Shown here: positions 54,880 through 64,000 of the stretch, one piece after another | Numbering within the stretch: the stretch's first letter is position 1 | Layout of the letters: every line of letters starts with the position of its first letter | Assembly (NCBI GenBank): GCA_021234155.1 | Contig: JAJEKV010000429.1 | Coordinates: 126,001-190,000 of the forward strand | Direction: 5' to 3' | DNA: 64,000 bases | Source of the DNA: Isoetes taiwanensis | Taxonomy: Eukaryota; Streptophyta; Lycopodiopsida; Isoetales; Isoetaceae | Notes under the pieces: model-generated | What the model was told of the DNA's origin: nothing | The model's database searches: none | What the model saw: the letters and a program-made list of their open reading frames with translations, nothing else | Made by a program: the position numbers and the translations under genes

Positions 54880-56880
54880 TTACCTGAGAGCAAAGCTTCC
54901 AAAGACTTCTTGATGAGTCATTGGCGTGGTATCTTCGGGTACCTCTCTCATATGACCTCCTTCACTTGTTTGTTGACTGTGTACTCGGCCATCACCAAAG
55001 ACAAAGATTATTAAAATAAGCAGAGAAAAATGCATAGAACCCATGAAAGGATCCCAACCCATCCCAATTTCGCCATAGTTTGTTCCCCTGCTCAATCTAT
55101 GAGCCATGGTCGCTCTCTCGCCACCCAATTGTATTGTAGTCTTGAGAACATTCAAATCCGGGTTGTTCTGGTTTATAGCAACACCATTTCTATGCTTCCA
55201 TATGGTCCAAAGAGCAAGAGTTCTAATGGTGTCCATGAATGTAGAGCTATTTGCTAAAAAGTCATATAACTGCTGTTCTGAAGCAGGGGGGGGACCTATG
55301 TATTGGCTTATCCAAGCCCAAAAAGGTGCCAGCCAAGGACATATGAAGATATGACAGGATGTTTCAGCTTGGCCACATCCTAAAGGACATCTATCAGAGA
55401 TTTGAGCATTGTATTTTGCCCTGTAAACATTAGACTTTAGGCTTTTATTGAGCACCAACCATCTAAAAAAGATAACCTTTTTTGCACACTGTAATTTCCA
55501 TCCTTTCCTTATGACCCTGATGGCCTCCTTCTCTGTACAACCCCACTGATTTGAGACTTTGGTTCCATGTTCACATAGCAGCAGAGCATATATTCTGGCC
55601 ACACTGTAACCTTTGCCTTGTACACCCGGGGCTCGACCTCTAGCTAGGGTTGTATCTCTCATCTGATGTCTAGTGAGGATCTTGTGAATGTTCCTGTTCA
55701 AAGTGGAGTCTTGTACCACATTAGATATTTCCTGCCATGTTTTCCATTCTTCACCATTTAACATATTGCCAACAGTATCCAATCCACTGAGTTTCCATTC
55801 TTTGTATTTCCTTGGATGCTTTAAGGCTAGACATCCATCTTCCTCATCAACTAAGCCCTGATGCCAAAAGAAGTTAAAGTCCCTAGAAACATCTTCAATT
55901 TGATGGGCCTTAAAACAAACAGAAACCTTATTCCAGGCTTGGATAATTCTTCTCATAATGACAGATGTACCTAGAGCAGGATTGAGTTGGTAAAATGCTG
56001 AATCTGGGAGGTGGTGAGGGGTAGATGGACTCCCTACCAAAGAAGTTTTCTGAATCCAGAATTTGGTAATTAGAAGGGCAGGAGACCTTGATGTTGACAT
56101 CAGAGATCTCCACACTAGCTTTGCTGCCAAAACCTGGGCCTGTAAAAACAGATCCTTACATCCTAGACCTCCTCTTTTCCTGGGGAGAGTGAGATACTTC
56201 CACCCTACCATGTGTGCCCCTTGCCAAATGAATTCTTTCATGATGACCTCTAACTCCTGGTATGTTTTCTTATCTGCAATTATGGCTGAAGAAAAATAAA
56301 CATGAGAGCTGGCTATTACTCCATTAATTATTTGCACCCTTCCAGCCAGAGATAGAGACTTGGGATACATTTGGAGTTTCTTTTTAATTTTGGTGACAAT
56401 TGGTTCCCATAAGCCATGCATACTCATGTTAAGAGCAAGAGGTAGGCCTAACAGTTTTGTAGCAGTATGGAGGCCACATACTTTGATTCCATGAATACTG
56501 ACATCTGAGCTGTCCAGAATGATTGCACACTTATCTTTATTTAAAACCACCCCAGATGCTTTTCCAAAGAGATCCATTGCCTCCAAGAAGTTTTTAATAC
56601 TGTCTCCCTGCTCTTTTAAGAACACAAACGTGTCATCAGCATATTGCATAACTGACAGGGTGTCAGTTGATCCAGGAAGCTTGAGACTACAGATTCTATC
56701 TGTTTGTTGCAACTTCATGATGATCCTTGTAACCATTTCAGCCACAATAAGGAACAAATAGGGAGCCAGAGGACATCCCTGTCTAACCCCTCTTTTACAT
56801 TCAAAGAAGGAGGATGGGGTACCATTAACCATGATCGCAGAGCACCCCTCAGTAGCATTGAATCCAAAGAATTTTTGCAA
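54880..56880 (-). CDS. LINE-D ORF2, RT palm to C-terminal zinc region, 666-codon open frame
   Basis: The frame starts (as annotated from its first ATG) in mid-RT: NGTPSSFFECKRGVRQGCPL, then YADD at residues 80-83 (codons ~56643-56632), GVVLNKDKCAIIL, and ATKLLGLPLALNMS. The thumb (LSLAGRVQIINGVIASSHVY) and the IWQGAHMVGWKYLTLPRKRG block follow. The C-terminal reverse-transcriptase-associated zinc-binding region is at ~465-530 (KVIFFRWLVLNKSLKSNVY, CPLGCGQAETSCHIFICPW). The 5' RT part is in a different frame ending at 56891, so a single frameshift near 56885 separates them. Otherwise no stop in two kilobases, in contrast with the other elements. Confidence 0.92.
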   Translation of the reverse strand: MQKFFGFNATEGCSAIMVNGTPSSFFECKRGVRQGCPLAPYLFLIVAEMVTRIIMKLQQTDRICSLKLPGSTDTLSVMQYADDTFVFLKEQGDSIKNFLEAMDLFGKASGVVLNKDKCAIILDSSDVSIHGIKVCGLHTATKLLGLPLALNMSMHGLWEPIVTKIKKKLQMYPKSLSLAGRVQIINGVIASSHVYFSSAIIADKKTYQELEVIMKEFIWQGAHMVGWKYLTLPRKRGGLGCKDLFLQAQVLAAKLVWRSLMSTSRSPALLITKFWIQKTSLVGSPSTPHHLPDSAFYQLNPALGTSVIMRRIIQAWNKVSVCFKAHQIEDVSRDFNFFWHQGLVDEEDGCLALKHPRKYKEWKLSGLDTVGNMLNGEEWKTWQEISNVVQDSTLNRNIHKILTRHQMRDTTLARGRAPGVQGKGYSVARIYALLLCEHGTKVSNQWGCTEKEAIRVIRKGWKLQCAKKVIFFRWLVLNKSLKSNVYRAKYNAQISDRCPLGCGQAETSCHIFICPWLAPFWAWISQYIGPPPASEQQLYDFLANSSTFMDTIRTLALWTIWKHRNGVAINQNNPDLNVLKTTIQLGGERATMAHRLSRGTNYGEIGMGWDPFMGSMHFSLLILIIFVFGDGRVHSQQTSEGGHMREVPEDTTPMTHQEVFGSFALR

Positions 56881-56890
56881 TCACTTGTTC

Positions 56891-57448
56891 TCAAAATCCT
56901 AACCGGGTCCATGGCTCAGATAAAAAGTTCCAATTGATGGTATCATAGGCTCTCCCCAAGTCCAGTTTGAGCAGTACACATCCTTGGTTGGTAACCCCAT
57001 TCCAATGTAAACCCTCATATGCCCCAATGAAGTTATCCAATATGCTTCTGCCTGGGAGAAAGCCTGACTGAACTGGATTAATTTTTTCCTGTAGGATTTT
57101 CTTGATTCTATTGGCAAAAATTTTTGCCAGTATCTTGTATGATACATTTGTGAGAGATATTGGCCTCCAGTCCGAGAATGTAGAGGGTTTGTCCACTTTT
57201 GGCACCAATGCAATTAAACCTGCATTTATTGCTGGGTGTAAATTCCTCGCCTGCCAGGCTCCTTGGATAAATGTAGTAATGTCTTTATCCATAATGCTCC
57301 AAAAATGTTCATAAAATTTCGTGGCACCATCAGACCCGGCTTTTCCCATGAGCCATACTTCTGATAGTTGCAAGAATCTCTGTCTCCATTGGAGTGGCCA
57401 GAAGCTGCTGATCTTCAATATGTGTATCCTTAGGGCCAAGGTAGTCAA
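56891..57448 (-). pseudogene. LINE-D ORF2, RT fingers and palm entrance
   Basis: NAGLIALVPKVDKPSTFSDW, RPISLTNVSYKILAKIFANR and INPVQSGFLPGRSILDNFIG are the classic L1 RT blocks. They are followed by CVLLKLDLGRAYDTINWNFL, where GRAYD stands for the usual KAYD. The frame then runs out at 56891 just before the catalytic part continues in the next frame. Upstream, 57450-57860 connects to the endonuclease with several frame changes. Confidence 0.9.
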
Positions 57449-57859
57449 AGAACTCCATCATTTTTTCATTATCTGTACAGGTGGCTGCAAATAGTTCCTT
57501 ATATTTGTTGAAGAATATTTTCTGAATGTCCTCTTGTTTGAAAGTTCACCCCGATTTTCATCATGTAATGAGACTATTCCATTGTTCATGATCCCCGCTT
57601 CTTAGCTGCTTCTATAGAAGAATTTAGAGCCACAAGCCATCCATTTGATTGACATACGCACTTCTACTCTTGATCGCCAAACTTTTAGCTTCATGTTCTT
57701 CAATTAGCTTTTACTTTTCTTTCCAAGAGTTCTTCTCTCACAAGCAAAGAACACATTGGTTTTGTCCAGAAAAGCCTCCGTCTCGATATCCCTCATTTCC
57801 GTGATAGACTTCCATCTTTTCCCTCGCTTTCTTCTTCTTGTTCCATTCCCTACCCCATT

Positions 57860-58500
57860 GCTTAACCCAGCTTTTTGATCCGCTTACATTTCCTAATGAA
57901 TTTTTTCATTGAGCCACTAGCATTGACCCTCTCTAGAGTGGCATAAAACCTTGCAAAGTCTTCACAAAAGGTCTTGTTATTCAACAAACTAACATTAAGC
58001 TTGAATGATGTATCAAGATGTCTATTCTCGGGGTGATACCCGTGTCCGTAACTTGTGGATAGTGATCGATATTGAGTTACTACAGCCATTTTCAATAATC
58101 AAACTATCCCACCCATCTAAGGTAGATATATTGGTATAGAACCCGCCAAGAAGGCAATACACCCCCGCCATTCCCTTTGTCTTTTGTTACACCATGAGTA
58201 TGCATTAGATGAAGAGGGAGCATGGTATACAAAGTTATGAGCCAACTTGTCCCATTGTGTTTCTCTCCTTTGACATGTTGAGTTTTTTTCCTCGCCGCCT
58301 CCCATGAGGGAGTATTATTGAAATCTCCACCGAGAATCCAATTATTTGTATTCTGTCCCCGCAGCCCACTGGCCATATTTTTCCATTGTAACTCCTCTCT
58401 TCTCGGGAAGTGGAAGCATAGACATTGATAATGCCTACCCTTTCCTCGTTTCTACCTCCAGAAAACCACCTGCCATCTGCCTGAAGGGTGCACAAAGGAA
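57860..58500 (-). pseudogene. LINE-D ORF2, endonuclease domain
   Basis: Minus frames give VGIINVYASTSREERS near 58430, then NNWILGGDFNNTPSWEAA near 58340 (GGDFN holds a catalytic Asp/Asn pair of the APE-type fold). A WVG segment with DH-like downstream sequence follows. The N-terminal NVRGL-type strand lies further up, near 58700, and is scrambled. Frameshifts occur every 100-250 bp. Confidence 0.8.
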
Positions 58501-59931
58501 TTTACCTTTTTATATCCATTCCAGGCGATACAGATACCCCCTTTTGTGCCATCCGGCCGGGGCCCATATTGAGTCACCATTGGGAAAGATCCACGTGCCT
58601 AAATTTGATGCCTCAAAGATGTGTAATCTATGCTCTTGCAAAGAAGATTATGTCCGCTTTTAATTCCTTCAAAGCAATGAGAGCCTTTTTCCTTTTTAGG
58701 GGCCCTTAATCCCTCTTAAATTCCGTGACACAATCTTCATTGGACTTTGAACTCCCGGTTACACGTGTCCATTTTCCCCGGGGTATAGACCTTCTTCTCG
58801 CTCTTTTTTTGTCTCGTGGGAAGAGGGGTGGCAAAGGTTAGTTCTTTTGGATTCCCCCATTTTCATCTTCACTATCCTCTTTCTCCCTCCCAAAACTTCC
58901 CATGCAAGATGGAAGAATTGTCTTCAATTCTCTTAATTGTGCAAATTGAGTTTTGAAGATATCTTTTTCAGCCACAAGGATGTCCCCAGATCACCTCTTG
59001 CCCTGCCCAGGCTTACAAGTCTATTGGTTTGTTCACAATTAGTTCCCCGGCCCGGCTGGAGTTATAAGCATTTGGGGTGAGTTCCCCCACCTTGGCCACC
59101 GGACTTAGAGGTCTACTAATGTGTTCAAGACCAATTCCCTTGGCCTCCCGGAGTTGCAACATTTTGGCTTAGAACATTGTTCTCGCTTCAGCCTTTTCCT
59201 GTGTCCCCGTGGATATGCATAGATCTACACCAGTATTTGTATTTTCGTGCAAGACTCCATCATGATCGTAATGGTGTTTAGGAATATCCGTGGGAGGCAC
59301 TTGTAATCAAAACCCTCTCAATGCTCCCTAGCTCTTTTGGGGAAAAGCTCCACAAATGTAGAGGGGAATCTACACTAGACTTGGGTGAGCTTGGCTCCCC
59401 TTTTCTTTTATAACCACCTGATTCCTCTAAGAGGAGTAATCATTCCCAACACTTTGAGGTTCCCCGATTGACAGAGAAGTGGATCTGCTTTTTTCAAAGG
59501 ATATTCTCCATGATGCTTTTCCCCTTAGACTCCTGGATTATTTAGGACCTTAACTTTTGAAGATTCCTCCATGAATTGAACTTTCTTTTTCCATTCACTT
59601 TGTCCTCCTTTCTACACTCCTTCCATACTCGCTTTTAGCCTTTTTTTTTTTTTTTTTCTCTCGATTCTCTGCTTTTTTCTTTTCCTTCTCTCACCGCCAT
59701 TTTCGCTCGCTTTGTCTTTCCAATCTTCCTTTATTTGGTGTAATCCAGCCCTCCTCCTTCTTTTTTCCCGGATTCACTTCTTTGAGTCCAGACTTAATCT
59801 CCCTTCCCCTTTACAAATTTTTCCTCCATGAAGTCTTATACCACAAGTTTAGCATGGCTGAGGAAGTGCACTCGCCATACCAAATTTTCAAGGATTTAGG
59901 ATTACCAAAGTAATCCATAAATTTGATTTCT

Positions 59932-60843
59932 TCAGTGGATTGGCTTCGTAATATCGATTTGTGCCCATACTTTTGGGGCTTTGTCTTGGGAGATTTCCCA
60001 TTTTATGATATTTCCCTCAGATTCTCGAACAGAGTGAGCAAAGACCGCCGCTCCAATACTGGGGTTTAGTCCTTGTAAATAAGTCCAAGCCGGGTGGAAT
60101 AGTTCGTAGAAGCTTTGGGAATCAAAGGATGGGTACCATTTCTCGAAGAAGACTTGAGTGTTGGCTTTGGAAATAGTACCGCTTGAGAAGAATGTTGGTC
60201 GCTTGACTATTACCACATTCAACCATAAAAAAAGGAAAGTCAATCCAATAGATATCGCTGATAAAATACCCCCTGCTCCAATCTCTAGTTCCCCTTTTAA
60301 AAATTGAAGTCTTACCCCTCGTGATTTAATGCAACCAATAAGGCCTCGAGATTTCAAAAATTTAAGTTTATTTTCTACAAATGCATTTCAAGAGGCTTAC
60401 CCACAAACACCGTTCTTTTTGTCTGCAAGCGCCCCTTTCGTGACTTCTTCCCCCACTTGATTTCAAGATAGTCCGTAATTTGATCCATCGCTTCCTTTTC
60501 GGCGCCGAAGGTCCCCCTCCTCAAGATCTTCTAGTGTTCACCATATCTCGGCAGAGAGGTAAGGAAATCCCCGAAAAGCAACAAATTCCTTCACCTTTTC
60601 ACCCTTTTCAATCGCTGCAAGGTGACCCACTATCTCCCGAATTTGGCTATGGCCTTTCGCGTTTAGGGTACGGATGGTATCCAATAGCTCTGTAATCCCG
60701 TCATTATTTCCTCCCACATCAAGTATCCCTTTTTCCCCCAACTGACCCTTTCTCAGAATTCCCAAGACATTTCCCAATACCAATCCCATCCGTCCCAACT
60801 TTTTGTACATTCCTGCACAGCCCCGCCCCCCCCGACCCATCAA
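59932..60843 (-). pseudogene. LINE-D ORF1 region
   Basis: Two frames: 60843-60538 (Gly/Arg-rich start, then LLDTIRTLNAKGHSQIREIV) and 60357-59932 (TISKANTQVFFEKWYPSFDS, then KAPKVWAQIDITKP). The second contains a PKVWAQI-like motif comparable to the VWV-I-LP region of plant L1 ORF1 proteins. The position, 5' of the endonuclease on the same strand, supports this. A Ser/Lys-rich region and low-complexity T-runs at 59641-59659 separate it from ORF2. Confidence 0.6.
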
Positions 60844-61149
60844 GCTTCCAAATCTAATCTTGTCCTTTTTTTTTCCATTTTTTAATATTTCCTAAAATCT
60901 GCAAGCAGACTCCTAACTATAAACTCTCACCACTATTTTGCTATCTGACCAATGTGTTCCTACCAGACTAGAAAAGAGAGCAACCTTAGCGGTGCTACAT
61001 CACTTGCACATCACTCACCTGATAAAATGTTTCTGACTAAGAAAAATATCCTTTCCCACTACACATCATCATCTCATTTGTGTCACGTGACCACTTCTTT
61101 GCCACATCACCTCTCACTCACCCCTTGCCACCTCACCAAATTTAAATTT

Positions 61150-61320
61150 TTCTTTTCACCAAAAGTCAAAGAGTTTTTTTTTTGCCAAAAAGATTCTTCC
61201 ATCTTGTAGAGCATCAAAAATATGCCATGTGGGATAATTTCCTTTTCAAAGTGGCCTTGATTTGACCTCGGGAATCGCTCCATGGTTGAAAAAAAAATAA
61301 AAAAAAAAAAAACATCCATC
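61150..61320. repeat. Dispersed repeat, copy 2
   Basis: Diverged copy of 48815-49060: aaaagtcaaagag, tttttttgccaaaaagattc, ttccatcttgtagagcatc and cgggaatcgctcc in the same order and orientation. Ends in A-runs (61288-61312). Confidence 0.65.
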
Positions 61321-61639
61321 GATTTTGAGATGACGTTGCACCAAAGAAACGCGACAGAAGCATTGCTTCATAAAGATCTATCATGCTAAAAAGCAGGATT
61401 GAATATAAAATGAATCCCTAAGCAAAATATTTGATTTGTTACGCGGACTTCCACATGGGAATCCACTCGTTGCCACCCCACACCGCCCAGATGTACACGT
61501 CGTAAAAGGGGAGAATGGGTATAGGTAGGGTAGAAGTAGTTAGGCCCCTTTTCTTTTTTTTTTTTTTTAATTTATGACAGGCTTACCAAGAAATGGATTT
61601 TGGAGGTCTAAATATGGCAATAATCAATTTTCTCAAAGC
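61321..61639. other. No gene seen
   Basis: No coding or RNA feature recognised. A T-run at ~61552-61568 precedes the next repeat. Confidence 0.5.
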
Positions 61640-62240
61640 CTATATTATAATTTTTCCATGCTCTACTTTATGGAAAAAGAAAATTTAGAAAATGCGAACT
61701 TTTTAGTTTTAGGGCAAAGATGGCTATAAGATGGACGATTTGACAAAAAATGTGGTGATCTGCCAAGTAATTGGTGACAGGCAATGTAAAAGTGGTGATG
61801 TACAAATAAGGCCCGAGATTTCACTACTTCGGCAAATTCAGATCGCGGTGTTGGCATCAACTACCGTGCAATTTGAAGCAAACCGTAGGAATCAACATTG
61901 AGGTCATGGTAGTTCCTAGATTCAAGCATTATTTAGCTTAGCCGGTGTGCTTTGCATGCATCCGTCGGGCATCCGCCACCAACATCCCTCGTTAGGAAAT
62001 TTTGGGATATCTAACTCCATGTAAGGAACTTCCCCCCGCAGTTGGTATCGCAACAACAAAGAATAGTCGCCACTGCTCCTCTCTCAATTGCCGCCACAAA
62101 GAATTGTTGGCCTAATGGGCCTAACTCTTTTCCTAATCAAAAACTTTTCATCACATGGATATAACATGGTGATGATTTTGAGGTGATGGGGATGATACGT
62201 GGTGGTGATGATGATATGTGATGGTATATGATGATGCAGA
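61640..62240. repeat. Dispersed element, copy A
   Basis: Phrases in order: tttttccatgctctacttta, ggaaaaagaaaatttagaaaat, tttttagttttagggcaaaga, gtggtgatctgccaagtaat, and then a GATG-rich run (62140-62240, tggtgatgatgatatgtgat). The same order recurs at 63420-63730. No ORF. Likely copies of a non-autonomous element. Confidence 0.6.
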
Positions 62241-63419
62241 ATCATGGAGAACTTTGACATGTAGGCACAAAGGTCAACTTTTTGCCTTTTCTAGAAATGT
62301 TATATTAGAGGTGCCTTTTTTTTCTATCTTTGTTTTTAGAGAGAGAATATGGTTTTGGACCTTATAAATGCCAAAATGGAATTTTAGCAATTTTTTCGTG
62401 TGTATGGATGAATGCATTGTTTACTAGGAAAAAATGGACTTGCTAATTTTTGGTCCTAGAAAATGGCAATGGTGCATGAAAGGAGAGATCAATCAGGTAT
62501 GAGAGACATGGTTTTTGGATAGAATGATGATAGCTTGGGAAGTAGAATATCCTGCCAAAGACGTGCAAACTACCAATATGAAACTCGAGGGGTCTTTTCA
62601 AACCTTGACTTCAAGTCCTTAAGATCCTTAGATGATCAAAATGCTTCTTCAAATTCCTATATATATGATGCCAAATCAATGTCCTTTCTTGGTTTTTCAT
62701 ATCAAAATTTCTTCTACAAGTTGCCAAGTGATATATGGATGTCGTCAAGCTTTATGCTCTATAAGCTCACACAACAGATGAAGTCAAATGTTAGCCAAAT
62801 GTGTCAAGCATGCATATAGCTCTTCTATGTTGCCATTTTGTATACCAACTTTCATCTCCTCATAAAACAAAAACATTCCCCAAAGCCATTCAAGTCGAGC
62901 CTAGATAAACACCGGTATGAACACGCATATTAATTTATTAGATGGTTCTATATATGAACTTACAAGATAGTACTTTTTATGTCCAAGGAAATGTTAAAGC
63001 CATTGTTTATTATATTCATATAATATGATTCTAGATGTTTAGTCATGGATATGTGTTGCTCACTGATGTTTTGGACAACAAATGCGCACTAAAGACAATT
63101 TGTCTTAGTGTGGATGATAATACTACTATAAGGATTAATCTAGATAGATGTCCCAAAGCCTAGTTGATCGAGGTTAAGGCTACTTGTGACTTGACTTTGC
63201 AATTTTAGTTCTAGTGAACAGCTTCATTCTTTTTAGGTGTATTGGCACACAAACATGTACATAACATGATTTGATGTCTTGGCACGTGGCTGGATGTGAT
63301 AGGTGGAAAGATAGGCTTGGTAGGTTTAGGAGTAGAACAGGCTAGTTCTATTAAAGTTTAAATTTGGCATGCATCCCAATAACTTGATTTTGAGGGGCTA
63401 TATGTATAGCCAAAACGAA
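62241..63419. other. No supported gene
   Basis: A 94-codon plus-strand frame at 62535-62819 has no recognised motif and mixed composition. No other feature is seen. Confidence 0.45.
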
Positions 63420-63730
63420 TTTTCTAAAAGACCTTTCCATGCTCCAGCCTTTGGGGAAAAAAATAGAAAATAAGTTGTTTTAATTTTTGGTAAAAAAATG
63501 GACTAAGGGCAATAGACATGGCAAAGTATGTGGTGACATGGCAAGAAAATGATGACATGACCATCTAAGGGTGATCATGTAGCAAGGAAATTAGCAAACA
63601 TCTTTTCTCTTAGCCAAAATGTTTTGGCGACATGGATGAGACATGATGGTTGTGCTGATGATATGGAGGTGATGTGGATGGTGTGAATGTGATGTGGATG
63701 ATATGGAGGTGACTTTCGCATGTAAACACC
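63420..63730. repeat. Dispersed element, copy B
   Basis: Diverged copy of 61640-62240: tttccatgctccagccttt, ggggaaaaaaatagaaaataag, ttttaatttttggtaaaaaa, gtggtgacatggcaagaaaatg, then a GATG-rich run (63640-63715, ggaggtgatgtggatggtgt). Same order and orientation. Confidence 0.6.
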
Positions 63731-64000
63731 AAATGGTTCATGCGTTAAATTAGTGTTATACAACCGAAGAAAATTGACAAACCAAAATATAAAAAGGCTA
63801 AATGAAACAACAAGAATCCAGTAAAATGAGATGGCATCGATTTTCCAGAGATCCTAGTGTGTCTGCAATCCAGAGATCCTAGTTATACAGAACTCACTAA
63901 CGTCAGTTGATCCTTGCCTCCAATAGGCACTGCTAATGTACAAAGGCCACCTGCAATTGTAACTTGCTGCAAGCATTAGCTCCCTCTTCTTCGGAATCCT
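63731..64000. other. No gene seen
   Basis: The last 270 bp contain a short repeat (agagatcctagt, twice near 63850 and 63873) and nothing else recognisable. Confidence 0.5.

Larger units (their letters stand above)
54382..60845 (-). mobile_element. LINE-D, near full-length L1-type retrotransposon
   Basis: A minus-strand element about 6.5 kb long. A 23-bp T-run at 54382-54404 is its poly(A) tail. It encodes ORF1 (about 60843-59932), endonuclease (58500-57860), reverse transcriptase and zinc-ribbon C-terminus (57448-54880). It starts with a G/C-rich stretch at ~60820-60840, as L1 5' ends do. It is a different clade from LINE-A/B/C. The RT half is in excellent condition; the endonuclease and ORF1 halves contain frameshifts. 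I could not identify a target duplication. Confidence 0.92.

Noticed and set aside
1-64000. Organelle DNA insertions, rRNA genes, endogenous pararetrovirus
   Set aside because: No plastid or mitochondrial gene, rRNA core or pararetroviral movement/coat motif was recognised on either strand.

Overview
This window reads as nuclear DNA of a land plant with a large, retrotransposon-rich genome. The only conserved host genes recognisable are a plant-type ABCB (P-glycoprotein/MDR) transporter with introns and an RNase H1-like gene. Everything else identifiable is plant-type retroelements: a chromodomain Ty3/gypsy element, two clades of LINE, microsatellite tails and a satellite-like array. A fern or another non-flowering lineage is my guess from the LINE types; the sequence does not prove it. 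There are no bacterial operons, rRNA genes, CRISPR arrays or convincing tRNA genes.

Layout. 1-4.78 kb: non-genic DNA with short duplications. 4.78-29.85 kb: one ABCB transporter gene on the + strand, broken by retroelements nested three deep. LINE-A (minus, 4842-9147) sits in the exon for the end of the first nucleotide-binding domain. LINE-B (plus, 10349-29467, same family) sits in a later exon. LINE-B is itself split by a 13-kb Ty3/gypsy chromovirus (12929-26013) and by a shorter minus-strand LINE-C (26520-28375). Each insertion has a 4-5 bp target duplication (TAAT, TATAC, GACAG, TTGGA). At both transporter sites the host reading frame resumes at the exact base when insert plus one duplication are ignored; in LINE-B it resumes with about one extra indel at each junction. 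30.8-32.7 kb: an unknown minus-strand ORF, a (TTG)n tail and a second LINE 3' end. 33.2-36.1 kb: a decayed minus-strand gene of a transposase-like family. 36.3-38.7 kb: a 281-bp tandem duplication, low-complexity DNA and a small broken gene. 40.06-42.5 kb: a tandem array of ~143-165 bp units. 44.3-48.6 kb: minus-strand coding segments from a SAM-like N-terminus to an RNase H domain. 54.38-60.85 kb: a nearly full-length minus-strand L1-type LINE-D with a 666-codon open frame. 61-64 kb: dispersed repeat copies.

The most unusual feature is the chromovirus. Between its primer-binding site and gag lie about 4 kb arranged as two similar modules. Each has two copies of a ~65-bp motif, then a TATAAATAGA box, then an ORF about 110-165 bp downstream. 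The first ORF begins MARTKQ, the same start as histone H3. The second is an acidic protein of about 323 residues that stays open while gag-pol around it is shattered by frameshifts.

Caution on sequence quality. Between the two LTRs, among satellite units and at conserved pol motifs, many differences are small indels at CAG/CTG/CCGG-like sites. This pattern suggests consensus errors, perhaps linked to CHG methylation, so some 'pseudogenes' may be less broken than they look.
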